A DNA stretch of 64,000 nt from Leptospira sp. WS39.C2 (GCF_040833965.1 NZ_CP162142.1:620001-684000), one strand, 5' to 3'. Shown: positions 33,813-44,358, counted from the stretch's first letter. Numbers and translations: made by a program. Notes: a model not told the origin generated them from the sequence alone.

Positions 33813-35066
33813 CTACAGGATGGGATCGGGATTGGCAAGTGTAATCTTTTCTCTTTCTTCATCGATTCTGTTCATTTTACTCAAAATCTTTTTAAAAAAT
33901 GGAATTGTCATAAAAACAAGACCGATCTCTAAAAATCCAAAAAAGAATGAAAGTGCAGAAAAACTATATTCCTTAGGCAACATGGATTCGAATACCGACT
34001 GCATATTGACAGAAACGATTGGTCCTAACATAAACCCGAGCGAACCTACTCCTGTAAACGCTGACATCGTCGTTGCTGTGAGACCAGGTTTTGACATTTT
34101 ACTTGCGAGCATCATGGAAGGAACAAACATCACTCCAGCGCCGACTCCACAAATGAGTAAAAAACTAAACAATAACCAATAATCATTAGTGGTTCCTGAT
34201 AATCCGAGAAATACTCCATAAATTGTGGAACCAACAAGAACCAGTGGTAAAACACCTGTTTTGCGAGAGAGTAAAGCAGATGGATAGGATAATAAACTCA
34301 TTGGGAAAAGTACAAGACCCAAAAAAACTCCCAACATTCCAGGATGAAAGGATAAGGTTTCTCGTAAGTGAATGTTAAAGGACGAAATGATAAAACCAAC
34401 AGTAAATCGATCTATGAAGTTAAAAAGGAAGGGAACAAACAAAAACGGATTTTCGAAGATAGCCAATTTTAAATCACTGAATTTAAAATCTTTTACCTTA
34501 TGAATTCCTTTGTCTTTTAACATTAAAAAACTCATTAACCCAACAAAAACTAAAATACAGGATCCAACATAAAATGGTAATAATGGATTACTCCTACCTA
34601 ATATTCCAAGTGGCATACCAAAGGCACCACCAAGGGATAAAAACATCCCAGTGATTCCCATAAGGATACCTTTTCCATAATACCTTTTGTTTTTAGGATC
34701 ATTCTCCTGGTCAGCAGCAGAACTTAAAAGTAATCCAATAATAAAGATATGAGCTGCACCTTCTAAAAATCGAAGGAATAAAAATAACCCCATATCTGTA
34801 ACGATTGTTAATAGATAAAAAAGGCCAGCATCCAAAAAACAGAAAAAACTGATGAAGTATTTTCTGTTTTTGAATCGATCTGAAATGATCCCCGCAACTG
34901 GTGCGAATAAAAAAGAACCTAACATAGGTATGCTTGTGAAATAAGCTACTTCCCAGTTGGATCCGAGCAACCGGTCCTTTACGATGTCTTTGACTACCGG
35001 CACAATCATTGTGACCGGTAACATCGATAAAAATACTAAAGTTACGAGAGTATACGGGAATCCCAA
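33813..35066 (-). CDS. MFS transporter linked to haem oxygenase
   Basis: A 417-residue protein with 12 membrane helices. The MFS signature GIISDRFKNRKYF is between helices 2 and 3, and a second charged loop (LKDKGIHKVKDFKF) divides the halves. Its ATG follows the haem oxygenase stop by three bases, so the two are co-translated. It could export a haem-breakdown product or siderophore-like compound, or import a haem-related compound; only the neighbourhood supports this. Confidence 0.8.
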   Translation of the reverse strand: MGFPYTLVTLVFLSMLPVTMIVPVVKDIVKDRLLGSNWEVAYFTSIPMLGSFLFAPVAGIISDRFKNRKYFISFFCFLDAGLFYLLTIVTDMGLFLFLRFLEGAAHIFIIGLLLSSAADQENDPKNKRYYGKGILMGITGMFLSLGGAFGMPLGILGRSNPLLPFYVGSCILVFVGLMSFLMLKDKGIHKVKDFKFSDLKLAIFENPFLFVPFLFNFIDRFTVGFIISSFNIHLRETLSFHPGMLGVFLGLVLFPMSLLSYPSALLSRKTGVLPLVLVGSTIYGVFLGLSGTTNDYWLLFSFLLICGVGAGVMFVPSMMLASKMSKPGLTATTMSAFTGVGSLGFMLGPIVSVNMQSVFESMLPKEYSFSALSFFFGFLEIGLVFMTIPFFKKILSKMNRIDEEREKITLANPDPIL

Positions 35067-35069
35067 AAA

Positions 35070-35750
35070 TTAACCTGCTGGTAGAAGAGTTTGGTAACGT
35101 TCCATTCCGATATTTTGTTTTAAGTCGGAATCAAGTTCGATAAACAAAAATTTGTTCAAATCGAAAGTAGTTTTTGCTTCTTCTAGTAGTTCTGCTTTTT
35201 GAGAATCATTCAAAGGTAAAGTATCTAAATTTTGACGATAAATTCCTTTAAACGCCATTAGATCCTCTATTTCTGGAAATTCATAAAAAGCAGTTCCTTC
35301 ATTACCTTCGAGAGCAAATGTTTTAGCTACTACTTTTTTAATCGACTGACCACCAGACAAATCTCCCAAATAACGCACGTAAGCTTGTGCAACCAAAAGT
35401 TCTGGTTTGGAACTTGCAATTTTACGTATATGGTCGATGTAGTTTTGAGTGGCTTTAGAAACTTCCCCTCTGAGTTTGGTTCCAAATTTCTTTTGGAAAG
35501 TGGCCATATCTTCAGCCAAAGTTTTTTCGCGAAATAAACTAGGAAAGTACAACTTAGCAAGGATAGGATTGTCTTTGTTTTGGCGGTAGAGTTCTTCCAT
35601 CACTTGGTATACTGCATGAAGGCTCTCTAACTGGTATGTGTATGTTTGTGCGTCCAAACCACCACGAAATATAGCACGGATATAGGGTACTTTTTCCGTT
35701 TCCTCGTGTTTTTGCGCCGTCCCTTCTCGTAACATCATTGCGACTGACAT
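35070..35750 (-). CDS. hemO: haem oxygenase
   Basis: A 226-residue all-helical haem oxygenase of the HO-1/HmuO type. The proximal ligand is His15 in LREGTAQKHEETE, and the distal helix carries YVRYLGDLSGGQ, which gives the flexible glycine-rich contact above haem. It opens haem to biliverdin, CO and iron, allowing growth on haem as iron source. The length equals the family norm. A Fur-like palindrome lies 22-36 bases ahead of the start, suggesting iron repression. The next gene is an MFS transporter. No haem receptor or TonB genes are adjacent. Confidence 0.93.
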   Translation of the reverse strand: MSVAMMLREGTAQKHEETEKVPYIRAIFRGGLDAQTYTYQLESLHAVYQVMEELYRQNKDNPILAKLYFPSLFREKTLAEDMATFQKKFGTKLRGEVSKATQNYIDHIRKIASSKPELLVAQAYVRYLGDLSGGQSIKKVVAKTFALEGNEGTAFYEFPEIEDLMAFKGIYRQNLDTLPLNDSQKAELLEEAKTTFDLNKFLFIELDSDLKQNIGMERYQTLLPAG

Positions 35751-35770
35751 AATGGCTCCTTATCTCTGTA

Positions 35771-35789
35771 TGTGAGAATCAATCTCATA
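35771..35789 (-). promoter_or_regulatory. Fur-like palindrome ahead of hemO
   Basis: TGAGA (35773-35777) and TCTCA (35783-35787) form a perfect inverted repeat with a 5-base AT-rich centre, giving TGAGAATCAATCTCA. This resembles Fur-family boxes of the TGA-AAT-ATT-TCA type. It lies between the hemO start and the PiT-like gene, where the hemO promoter must be. Assignment rests on similarity and on the iron role of hemO. Confidence 0.5.
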
Positions 35790-35830
35790 TATGACACTAC
35801 CCTGACAATTGGAAGAACTGTCAAAGAGAT

Positions 35831-36961
35831 TTATAGGGAGTCTTCCTGATTTGTTGAATTCCAGAACTCTAAGGGGGTCGACGTTCTTTGTTCTGGGTAG
35901 AGTAAATAAGAGAGAAAAAAAATGAGGATGGAAACTACGATCCCGATGGTGGCAAGGACCACGTCCTTTCCTACTTTTCGGAAGGTATCCAAATAGGGGA
36001 GGTCTTTGTAAGTGATGACATTCAAAATGATCTCACGCCCAGCGAGAAGGCCAAGGAAGGCCCAAGTGGTGGACATTGGGATATTACTAATTGCTTGGAA
36101 AAAAAATAACAAACTTCCATACACCAAATCCACAATGGTGGCAGCCTTTGCCCACTGGATGTCGGATTTTTCGGAAACCACTCGTTGGATCGTCCCACCG
36201 TTTGTGCGGATGATGACAAGAAGGGCAAAGATAAGTATGAAAACGGCAGCGAGGAATTCGAAAATCCCCAATTGCCTTGGAAGGAAAACCGCGATATTGG
36301 CTGTGTCTTGGAAAAGCCATGCCACCCAAAGGTACATGGTAGACAACCATTGTAACCTCGACCATCTCCTCTCTGAAACAGGATCAGGTGTATGGACTTC
36401 ATGGTATTCATGTGGGTCAACTTTGACAAGGATGGCCCAAACCGCTATAGCGACAAGAAATGCGAGTCCATATCCAAAAAAAGATTTGGTTAACATTTGG
36501 TCGATGCTTTTGCCACCAAACAAACCTAAGACGAGAAATGTGGTAGATACGGGCGCTCGTAATCGAGTGATGACTACAAGTAAAACAGGTGCGAGGAGTT
36601 GGAGTAAATTGAATTCTTTTGTTTCGGGAATGGAATCCAATCTATGAAAGTGGATCTCTCCTCCATGGATAAACCAAGCAAGTAAGTGTACAAAAAATAA
36701 AAGACCACCGAAAACTAGGATCTTTTGGAGCCAATGGACTGACTTTTTACTTTCGATAAAAGTTCCGATGGTTTGGACTGCATCATTTCCAGCCACAGAG
36801 AATGATGCAATCGCGAAAGAAAACCATCCGAGATAATACCGAGGAATGCCTAAAAAATAACCAAGAGTGATTCCAACTACCAAAAAGAGGGTAAAACCGA
36901 AAAATCGAATTTGGTCCTGTTTGGTTGGGTGTTGGTAATCAATTTCTTGGTTTTGGCTCAT
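35831..36961 (-). CDS. PiT-family inorganic phosphate transporter-like protein
   Basis: A 376-residue membrane protein with about ten helices. Two internally related signature segments are visible: [19 protein letters not shown] near residue 55-75 and [21 protein letters not shown] near 300, matching the PiT (phosphate/sodium or proton symporter) repeats. A large loop at about 175-215 ([19 protein letters not shown]) is rich in histidine and acids. It probably takes up phosphate, perhaps with metal ions. Its start overlaps the stop of the OlsB-like gene by four bases. Confidence 0.8.
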   Translation of the reverse strand: MSQNQEIDYQHPTKQDQIRFFGFTLFLVVGITLGYFLGIPRYYLGWFSFAIASFSVAGNDAVQTIGTFIESKKSVHWLQKILVFGGLLFFVHLLAWFIHGGEIHFHRLDSIPETKEFNLLQLLAPVLLVVITRLRAPVSTTFLVLGLFGGKSIDQMLTKSFFGYGLAFLVAIAVWAILVKVDPHEYHEVHTPDPVSERRWSRLQWLSTMYLWVAWLFQDTANIAVFLPRQLGIFEFLAAVFILIFALLVIIRTNGGTIQRVVSEKSDIQWAKAATIVDLVYGSLLFFFQAISNIPMSTTWAFLGLLAGREIILNVITYKDLPYLDTFRKVGKDVVLATIGIVVSILIFFLSYLLYPEQRTSTPLEFWNSTNQEDSL

Positions 36962-37734
36962 GCATTCATATAGTGTTTTGCATATCTCTCCGTAATTTCC
37001 TTGCGGTCGAAAAGAATGAACACGTCCGTAGTACCAAAAACAGAATCCAGTGCAGGAATTCCACAGATTTTAGCACCCACTCGGAGGTATCCTTTCAAAA
37101 GTGGAGGGATATTTTTGGAGATTGCTTTCGGATCTTCCACATGGAAATTCTCATCAAACCCAGGTAGGATATAATCAGGATTTGGATACACACGGAATTC
37201 TTCTGGGGCAATCGCATCTTTTGCTTTTAAGAAACCGTAAGATTGTGAAGCAACAGAAACATCAGTAGAGTGAATGGAACCACATCCCATGAGATAACGA
37301 ACGTTATGTTTGTTCATGAATTCTGCAAGGCCTTGCCATAATAAAGAAATTACGGAACCATCTCTGTAATCAGGGTGGACACAAGAACGACCTACTTCAG
37401 CAATTTCGTCTGGTAGGTTATAAATAGATGTGATATCAAATTCGTTTTCGCTATAAAAACCAATTCCGTTTTTTGCATTTTGTCGTGTCAGAATTCGGTA
37501 GGTTCCGACGATTTTTTTATCATCTGTAGATTTATCAATAACGATGAGGTGGTGGCAGTACAAATCATACTCATCACGATCTTTTCTAGTAGCAGAAGAT
37601 TGTGGCAGACCTTCTCCCATTTCTAAGTTAAACACTTCATAACGTAACGCAAGTGCTCTTTCAATTTCGAGTTGGTTTTCCGCTAAACGAACTTCTAAGA
37701 TTCGTTCTGTTTTGTTGATTGTATTTGGTTTCAT
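36958..37734 (-). CDS. OlsB-like N-acyltransferase (GNAT fold)
   Basis: About 258 residues. The segments [50 protein letters not shown] and [12 protein letters not shown] are those of the OlsB/hemolysin-like GNAT family. OlsB transfers a 3-hydroxyacyl chain to ornithine in ornithine lipid synthesis. OlsA is not adjacent, so the lipid-forming role is likely but not proven. ATG 37734 is chosen because AGAGGAAAC sits at a good distance; an ATG at 37764 lies upstream. It precedes the PiT-like permease; in some bacteria ornithine lipids rise when phosphate is scarce, so the pairing may be meaningful. Confidence 0.78.
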   Translation of the reverse strand: MKPNTINKTERILEVRLAENQLEIERALALRYEVFNLEMGEGLPQSSATRKDRDEYDLYCHHLIVIDKSTDDKKIVGTYRILTRQNAKNGIGFYSENEFDITSIYNLPDEIAEVGRSCVHPDYRDGSVISLLWQGLAEFMNKHNVRYLMGCGSIHSTDVSVASQSYGFLKAKDAIAPEEFRVYPNPDYILPGFDENFHVEDPKAISKNIPPLLKGYLRVGAKICGIPALDSVFGTTDVFILFDRKEITERYAKHYMNA

Positions 37735-38030
37735 AGGATTTTGTTTCCTCTTGTTTATCTTCATGTTACGCTAAAGGATCTCGGTTACGATTTTGTGACA
37801 TTCCAATGAAATTCCAGGAAAGAATGAGGTAATTGTATCATTACAAATCAATGACAGGTACACTTGGAATTGAGTGACTAAATGACCTATGTGACTATTT
37901 GTTTCAATTTTCAAAAGAAAAGTTCCAAGTGATTATTTGTAAGGTTACCACAATCGAAAATTTTCCTTTTTTTTAGAACCAATGTAAAGAAATTTATTTC
38001 CTCATGAATACTAAAAATCAGGAGCCGATT

Positions 38031-39740
38031 TCAAAAAGACTTTGGGCAAATCGTGGATGGATCCGAAGGGTTATAAAATTTGTAGGAATTTAAAATCGAA
38101 TATTCCACCACCAAGGTTTGAGTTTCTGATTTTATAGGCACCGCCAAATATCCATTCCATGAACAAGGTATAGCATTTTTAACGTTCGTAACGAAACCTG
38201 AGTGAAACTTTTGGTTGAACACCAAGAGTTTACTTTGGGGTAATGGGCCAAAGGTAAACTGATCTGGTTTCCATTGGATTGGTTTTACTTTCTCAAAAGA
38301 AGGGTATAAATAAAATTCACCATGATACTCTTGTGAATCAAACGGTAGGTTTGTGAAGTAAAAAGTTAGGTTCTCATAGATATCATTTGTGGATAAATTG
38401 TTTCGAATCGCAAGGACCATCCGAGAATCAGAGCGATAATCAGGTAAAGTTTGTACGGTAATTGGATACGATTCTTTGTTTTCTTGGATTCTTGTTTGAG
38501 GTTGTAAGACAAAAATTTCATCTAAATACTTTGTGTTTTTTTTACGCACATCTAAGGTGTGTAAGGATAAAAATACTAATGTTAAAATAGAAAAATAAAT
38601 TTTGAATTTTTCTTTAACCAAGTCAAAAACTGTTTGGTATCCTTCCACCAAACACCAAGTAAACAAAAATACCACACTTAGGCTCCACCGTGGATAAACT
38701 CTTTCCGAAGAATAAACGGGGATATGTTCGATTAGGCTTGCAGGAGAGAATAATGCCGTTTTGCCTAACATCATCCATATTAAAACCAAAAGTAGTCCCA
38801 AAACAAAATATGACTTACGTTTGCTGAATAGAAGCAGTGGTGACGCATACAAAGGGAGTTGGCCAATATAATTTCCATATTCCCAATAACGGTATTGCAT
38901 CTTAGTTAGCGATTGAGAAAGCAGAGGGTGTTGGGAAGGTCCAAAAAAAATAGGATATAAATCAGATAAAGAAAGTGAAAAATTATCGGGAACAAAATAC
39001 CTCCCAACTTTATGGACAAAAAGAAACATGGGAACCCATTTGAAAGAAAGAATAAAAAGGATCAAAAAGATCATAACAATCAAACGTTGTATGGAATCCT
39101 CTTTTTGTTCCGAAATGAAAATCTCTCTGATACTTAAACAAATTAGCAAAAACGCGATTTGTGTGATTGGGTAAATAGCACCTTCCGATAACAGTATGTA
39201 GGCGATGGTGAGGGTAAGACAAAAAATCCATTTATTTGGGTTTGTTAAAAGGGATAAAAAATAAAAAACAAAAGCAGGTAAGAGGAATCCTTGGATTTGG
39301 TTCATGTGACCTGCATAAAATTTTTGAAAAAAATAACCAGAGAATTGGAACATACAAACAAAGATAATTGATGTTAGATGAGAAGACTTATTGTACAAAC
39401 GAAAGGAGTGGAAATTTAAAATCCCAGAAAGTACAAAGTAAAAAATGAAACTTAGTTTGAGTGCCGTAAGGCCTGTGAAAAAAAGTGCAAAAAGGTGAGT
39501 GAAACTCCCCAGTTTACTCGATGGGTTTTCCCAGACTGGAAAACCTGCCCCATAATAAGGATTCCAGAAAGGAAAACTTCCAAATTCTAAAAAGGATTTT
39601 CGTAAAAACTCTACATGGAAGGTATACATATCCCAATCAAATTTTCCAAGCAGTTCATTTGATTGGAAAACATTAGGGAAGTTCCAGAGATAAAGTACAA
39701 AAAAGAAAAGAAGGCCAAAATATGGCCTAATGTGCTTCAT
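38031..39740 (-). CDS. multi-pass membrane protein, GT-C/YfhO-like
   Basis: About 569 residues with 11-13 membrane helices. The first extracytoplasmic loop has GKFDWDMYTFHVEFLRKS and FPFWNPYYGAGFPVWENP, the pattern seen in YfhO and other GT-C glycosyltransferases that use lipid-linked sugars; the aspartates are the likely catalytic ones. The C-terminal 150 residues form a soluble beta-rich domain. It probably glycosylates a cell-surface polymer or protein. ATG 39740 lies within the last codons of polA; an upstream start at 39773 is also in frame. It is the last gene of the long minus-strand run from 46781. Confidence 0.75.
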   Translation of the reverse strand: MKHIRPYFGLLFFFVLYLWNFPNVFQSNELLGKFDWDMYTFHVEFLRKSFLEFGSFPFWNPYYGAGFPVWENPSSKLGSFTHLFALFFTGLTALKLSFIFYFVLSGILNFHSFRLYNKSSHLTSIIFVCMFQFSGYFFQKFYAGHMNQIQGFLLPAFVFYFLSLLTNPNKWIFCLTLTIAYILLSEGAIYPITQIAFLLICLSIREIFISEQKEDSIQRLIVMIFLILFILSFKWVPMFLFVHKVGRYFVPDNFSLSLSDLYPIFFGPSQHPLLSQSLTKMQYRYWEYGNYIGQLPLYASPLLLFSKRKSYFVLGLLLVLIWMMLGKTALFSPASLIEHIPVYSSERVYPRWSLSVVFLFTWCLVEGYQTVFDLVKEKFKIYFSILTLVFLSLHTLDVRKKNTKYLDEIFVLQPQTRIQENKESYPITVQTLPDYRSDSRMVLAIRNNLSTNDIYENLTFYFTNLPFDSQEYHGEFYLYPSFEKVKPIQWKPDQFTFGPLPQSKLLVFNQKFHSGFVTNVKNAIPCSWNGYLAVPIKSETQTLVVEYSILNSYKFYNPSDPSTICPKSF

Positions 39741-42558
39741 CCCAATTTCCACCAAACTTGCCTTGTGCGACAATTGGAACTTTGAGTATCATAGCAGTTT
39801 CCATTTCTTCTTTTGCCATTTTATAAAAATCATTTTTTTCTTTTGGATCTACTTCAAAAACAAGTTCATCATGCACTTGTAATAAAAGTTTGGATCGATA
39901 AGATTCTTTTTTGATTTTTTCATGGATTCGAATCATTGCCAATTTGATCATATCTGCCGAAGTCCCTTGGATCGGAGAATTGATGGCAACACGTTTGGCC
40001 CCTTCACTTACCATCTTATGCGAAGAATGGATGTCAGGTAGGTAACGCCTACGCCCAAGTAGGGTTTCTACATATCCATTTTCTTTACAGAACTCTACGA
40101 TCTCTTCCATATAAGTGGCAACACCTTTGTATGCGGCAAAATATTTCTCAATAAACTCTTTTGCTTCTTTTCGGCTGATTCGTAAATTATTGGACAATCC
40201 AAAAGAAGTAACACCATAAATCACAGAAAAGTTCACAACTTTTGCTTTGTTTCGCATATCGGGAGTTACTTGGTCTTCTGAAACTCCAAAAATTCCCGCG
40301 GCAGTTCTTTTGTGAATATCAGCTCCCGATTTGTAAGCATCAATCATATTGGGATCATTGGAGAAATGCGCCATAATCCGAAGTTCAATTTGGCTATAGT
40401 CAAGGGAAAGGATTTCGAAACCTTTTTTAGCAAGAAATCCTTTTCGTAATAACCTTCCTTCTTCATCTTTGATGGGGATGTTTTGTAAGTTTGGATTTGT
40501 AGAAGAGAGCCGTCCAGTGGCCGCAATGGTTTGGTTATAACTGGTATGGATCCGACTTGTTTTTGGATTTACAAGTGTTGGCAAAGTATCCGTATACGTT
40601 GATTTTAATTTAGAAAATTTTCGAATGGCTAATAAATCGTCGATGATGGGGTGAGTGCCTTGTAGGGATTCTAAAACAGAATGATCTGTTGAATACCCAG
40701 TTTGTGTTTTTTTCTCAGCAGGGAGACTTAAATCTTCGAATAATACGGTTTGTAGTTCTTTTGTGGAATTAACATTAAACTGCCTTCCCGCATAAAAATG
40801 AATGTTCTTTTCATGTTCTTTGATTTTGGTATCAAAGGTAACTGACAAAGATTCAAAGTATTTTTTGTCTACGGCAATCCCTTCATATTCCATGTCGGCC
40901 AAGGTAAGTAATACTGGCATTTCAATTTCATAAAAAAGTTTATTATGTATCCCTTCTTCCATTTTAGGTGATAGTGCATTATGGAGTTGTAATGTAATAT
41001 CTGCATCTTCACAAGCATATTCAGATACTTTATCTGGATCTATATCATAAAGATTTTGTTTCTTTTTGCCTGTACCAACTAACTCTTCGTAAGTGATTGT
41101 TTTGTAGTTGAGATAGTCAACTGCCATATCATCCATGTTATGGCGTCTTTCTCCAGGATTTAGAAGATAAGAGGCAAGCATGGTATCAAAATAAATTCCA
41201 TTGAGTTCGATCCCATAATTACGAAATACTAAAAGATCGTATTTAATGTTTTGGCCAAGTTTTTTCCATTTTGCATCCTCTAACATTGGTTTTAGGATTT
41301 GAAGTGCTTCTTCTGCTTTTGGTAGGAGGTGGCTATAGATGGATTCCGAATGGGAAAATGCAATATAATAGGCAACACCTGGATCTTCGGAAAAAGAAAC
41401 ACCGAGTAACTCCGCTAACATGGGATCTTGCGAAGTGGTTTCGGTATCAATTGATAAAGGTTTTTTCGGGTTTAATTTGGAGACGATTTTTTTTAATTCA
41501 TCTAAGGATAAAATTCGTTTGTAAGATTGTTTAGCGACAACTGCGGATTTGGACTGTGATCCCTTTCCTTTTTTGGAACCATCTATAGATTCGTCGTTGT
41601 TCGTTTCTTTTTTCCCTTTCGTGGACTTTTTGGCAGCAGGTGTTTCTTCTTTTGAGTCGCCATCACTAGCAATGGGGATGCCTGCTTGTTTTGCTAAATC
41701 TCGATGGAGGACATTGTAACCTTCATCTTTAAAGTACTGCACTTTTTTTGGATCATAATAGTTCGGTAGTTTTAGATCCGACTTTTTGATATCAAGTTTG
41801 AGATTCGTTACAATAGTTGCGAGTTTTCTTGATAAAAATGCATTTTCTTTTTCAGCGATGAGTTTATCGATGAGAGATTTGTTTTTGACCTTATCAATTT
41901 TTTTGTAAATGGTTTCTAAATCTCCAAATTCTTGGATGAGTTTTGCGGCACCTTTTTCACCAATGCCTTTGACACCTGGGATATTGTCTGAAGCATCACC
42001 AAGTAAACCCATATAATCGGTGACTTGTTCTTTTGTGATTCCAATATTTGTTTTTACCCATTTTGGATCTATTTTTTCAAATTCAGAAACTCCGCGCTTT
42101 CCACGTAACATGTGTATGTTTTTATCTAAAACTTGGTATAAATCTTTATCACTGGAAAGGATGACAATTTCATCAAAATCTTTTCCGAATTTTTTACATA
42201 AGGAACCAATAATATCATCTGCTTCGATCCCGTTGATTTTATACATTGGGAATTCCAAGGCTTGCAACATCTCATAAATTTTATGGATTTGAGGTTTTAA
42301 GTCCTCAGGCATTGGTTTTCTGTGAGCTTTGTAATCTTCGTAAATATCGTTTCGTTCTAACCTTGTTCCAGGATCAAACGTAAATGCAATGTGAGTGACA
42401 TGTTCATCTTGTAATAGTTTGAAGAGCATCCTCCAAAATCCAAAAATCGCACCACTGGGAAGTCCTGTTTTGGAATTGGTTAAATTAGATGCAGCAAAGG
42501 CAAAATAAGCACGAAATGCGAGTGCATGCCCATCGATGATTAATAATCTTCCGCTCAT
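39727..42558 (-). CDS. polA: DNA polymerase I
   Basis: A 943-residue polymerase. The N-terminal 5' nuclease (about 1-290) has LIIDGHALAFRAYFA and GVKGIGEKGAAKLI. A charged linker (about 300-345) leads to the 3'-5' exonuclease with intact DEDD residues (LSIDTETTSQDP, GQNIKYDLLVFR, YACEDADITLQL). The polymerase domain has LSLDYSQIELRIMAHFS (motif A), RNKAKVVNFSVIYGVTSFGL (finger helix) and LLQVHDELVFEV (motif C). It fills gaps and removes RNA primers. The start overlaps the glycosyltransferase stop by four bases and its end overlaps the next gene, unusual company for polA. Confidence 0.96.
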   Translation of the reverse strand: MSGRLLIIDGHALAFRAYFAFAASNLTNSKTGLPSGAIFGFWRMLFKLLQDEHVTHIAFTFDPGTRLERNDIYEDYKAHRKPMPEDLKPQIHKIYEMLQALEFPMYKINGIEADDIIGSLCKKFGKDFDEIVILSSDKDLYQVLDKNIHMLRGKRGVSEFEKIDPKWVKTNIGITKEQVTDYMGLLGDASDNIPGVKGIGEKGAAKLIQEFGDLETIYKKIDKVKNKSLIDKLIAEKENAFLSRKLATIVTNLKLDIKKSDLKLPNYYDPKKVQYFKDEGYNVLHRDLAKQAGIPIASDGDSKEETPAAKKSTKGKKETNNDESIDGSKKGKGSQSKSAVVAKQSYKRILSLDELKKIVSKLNPKKPLSIDTETTSQDPMLAELLGVSFSEDPGVAYYIAFSHSESIYSHLLPKAEEALQILKPMLEDAKWKKLGQNIKYDLLVFRNYGIELNGIYFDTMLASYLLNPGERRHNMDDMAVDYLNYKTITYEELVGTGKKKQNLYDIDPDKVSEYACEDADITLQLHNALSPKMEEGIHNKLFYEIEMPVLLTLADMEYEGIAVDKKYFESLSVTFDTKIKEHEKNIHFYAGRQFNVNSTKELQTVLFEDLSLPAEKKTQTGYSTDHSVLESLQGTHPIIDDLLAIRKFSKLKSTYTDTLPTLVNPKTSRIHTSYNQTIAATGRLSSTNPNLQNIPIKDEEGRLLRKGFLAKKGFEILSLDYSQIELRIMAHFSNDPNMIDAYKSGADIHKRTAAGIFGVSEDQVTPDMRNKAKVVNFSVIYGVTSFGLSNNLRISRKEAKEFIEKYFAAYKGVATYMEEIVEFCKENGYVETLLGRRRYLPDIHSSHKMVSEGAKRVAINSPIQGTSADMIKLAMIRIHEKIKKESYRSKLLLQVHDELVFEVDPKEKNDFYKMAKEEMETAMILKVPIVAQGKFGGNWDEAH

Positions 42559-43661
42559 TTGCCTTCTCCATACAAGGAATCACCTAAAAAAGAATAATAG
42601 ATTAATTTTGTTTTATCGATTGTTTTAGTAACTGAAAATCGCTTTACAGATGTTTTGTTGAAGTTTCCAAATTGATTCCTAAGTTCTTCAGAGGATACAA
42701 GTTTATCCAGGCCAAGAGCAATGGAATCGGAATCACCCACTGGGCAAACAAAAGCTCCCTCATTATGGTCCAACATCTCTCCTATACCACCACCATTGGT
42801 TGCAACAATCGGCAAACTACAAGCCATTGCATCGAGTACTGCAGTTCCAAGTCCTTCTTCCTTTGAAGTCAATGTGAAAATATCAAATAAAGAAAGTAAG
42901 GCGGGAATATCTTTTCTATAACCTGTAAAAATGATTTTATCATTTAGGTTTAAACTTTCCGTTAGACTTTTGAGTTTTTTTTCTAATTTCCCTTCTCCAA
43001 CAATCAAAAGTCGAAAATCTAAATTAGTTTTCATCTTTGAGATGGCATGAATCAATGTTTCTTGGTCTTTATGATCAACTAGGGCTGCTACATTTCCGAT
43101 TACGACAGCCTTTTTTGGAATTTGGAATTCTTCCCGTAAATATTCATGTGCTGTAGGTTTCGAAAAACGTTTGAGGTCAATTCCAGAATATACAGTGATA
43201 ATCCTTTCGGGATCAATTTTACTGCTCATCATCACTTCTTTGATTTTCTGAGAAACTGGCAGATAATAATCGTTAGCTGGGTGTTGGTATTTCCATTTTG
43301 AGAAAAAACTAGTTTTTGGTTTAAAATCGACTCTTCTGGAAACAATGAGTGGGATATTAAGATGGTTTCTTTTCGCTAATAGAGCCAATGTATGTGCATG
43401 GGCGGTATGGGTATGAATGAGTTTGATATTTTTTGAAATACAGAGAGATCGAATATTCTTATATGCTTTTCTATCCCATTCGCCACGCATCTCAATTGGA
43501 AAAAATTCATATCCATTGTCTTTACATTTAGTTTCTAAAGGGGAACCAGGTTGTCCCACAACTACTTGGGGGATTTTGAAATTTGCCAAACCTTGGACGA
43601 GATAATAAAGCTGTTGTTCTCCACCACGCCATTCGCGGGAAGTGTTGATATGTAGAATCAA
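42555..43661 (-). CDS. glycosyltransferase family 4 (GT-B fold)
   Basis: A 368-residue GT-B enzyme. The N-terminus INTSREWRGGEQQLYYLVQGL is the acceptor-side motif of GT4 enzymes. The C-terminal donor side has LLIVGEGKLEKKLKSLTESL, IIFTGYRKDIPALLS, and SKEEGLGTAVLDAMACSLPIVATNGGGIGEML, including the nucleotide-sugar E-x7-E region. It transfers a sugar from an NDP-sugar, likely to a lipid-linked or LPS precursor on the cytoplasmic face. It starts one base after the anti-sigma factor gene and overlaps polA by four bases. Confidence 0.88.
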   Translation of the reverse strand: MILHINTSREWRGGEQQLYYLVQGLANFKIPQVVVGQPGSPLETKCKDNGYEFFPIEMRGEWDRKAYKNIRSLCISKNIKLIHTHTAHAHTLALLAKRNHLNIPLIVSRRVDFKPKTSFFSKWKYQHPANDYYLPVSQKIKEVMMSSKIDPERIITVYSGIDLKRFSKPTAHEYLREEFQIPKKAVVIGNVAALVDHKDQETLIHAISKMKTNLDFRLLIVGEGKLEKKLKSLTESLNLNDKIIFTGYRKDIPALLSLFDIFTLTSKEEGLGTAVLDAMACSLPIVATNGGGIGEMLDHNEGAFVCPVGDSDSIALGLDKLVSSEELRNQFGNFNKTSVKRFSVTKTIDKTKLIYYSFLGDSLYGEGK

Positions 43662-43662
43662 A

Positions 43663-44292
43663 TTATAAGTGTTTGGAACGGTCGTATTCGAGTGCGATGA
43701 TAGAGCCCATTACTTTGAACCCTGCCGGTGCTTCGTCTACCATTCCTTCTCCGTGAAACATTACTTTTACGGAGTCCATCATGGCATTGATTATTTTCAA
43801 TCCTTTTCCCATGTTCTTATGTTTTTGGCCGGAACCATTATAAGGGAGGGTTTCTGGTTTTTTACTTTGGTGGTTTTTGATATGATCGAGGAAGGTAGAA
43901 AAACATTGTGATTGGTTTGCGCGTAAAAGTTCTTTGTCATTATCAGGGACAGGGGACTCACCAGATAATCCTGATCCATAATCTAGGATGTACAAAGTGA
44001 ACTTTGCTGAGTCTATCCGCCAACGACAGATGATAGTTTCATCACAAGCACAGGAAACATTTGCAGCAACTGCATTGGTCAAGGCTTCATCTGCAGCGAG
44101 TTCAATTTGCATGATGTTATCAAAGCTGAAACCATTGTCTTCTAAAGTTCGTTTTAATTCTTGGCGGAACTGTTTGACAGAAGACATATCGGGAGGCAGG
44201 AACATGGCGTATGAACCTGGCGAAGGGCTTAACAGATAGGGAATCACTTCAGATGGTGCTGTCAAAGGCCGCTTTTTCCTCTCTCTCATCAT
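43663..44292 (-). CDS. RsbW-like anti-sigma regulatory factor (HATPase)
   Basis: A 209-residue protein. After about 30 residues, MFLPPDMSSVKQFRQELKRTL and NIMQIELAADEALTNAVAANV give the GHKL N box of serine kinase/anti-sigma factors. LYILDYGSGLSG is the G1-like box and GKGLKIINAMMDSVKV the G2-like box. A loop of about 50 residues separates them. Such proteins bind a sigma factor or a STAS antagonist and can phosphorylate the latter. No partner is next to it. It lies between gltX and a glycosyltransferase, 66 bases after gltX. Confidence 0.82.
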   Translation of the reverse strand: MMRERKKRPLTAPSEVIPYLLSPSPGSYAMFLPPDMSSVKQFRQELKRTLEDNGFSFDNIMQIELAADEALTNAVAANVSCACDETIICRWRIDSAKFTLYILDYGSGLSGESPVPDNDKELLRANQSQCFSTFLDHIKNHQSKKPETLPYNGSGQKHKNMGKGLKIINAMMDSVKVMFHGEGMVDEAPAGFKVMGSIIALEYDRSKHL

Positions 44293-44358
44293 AATACACG
44301 ATGCGAAGTGAGAAAAAAAGTCAAAAATACCTTAAAACCGAACGAAGCAGTAAAAAAT

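Noticed and set aside
38031..38075. Terminator after the GT-C-like gene
   Set aside because: A possible AAATC/GATTT pairing with a short T-run is too weak to call.
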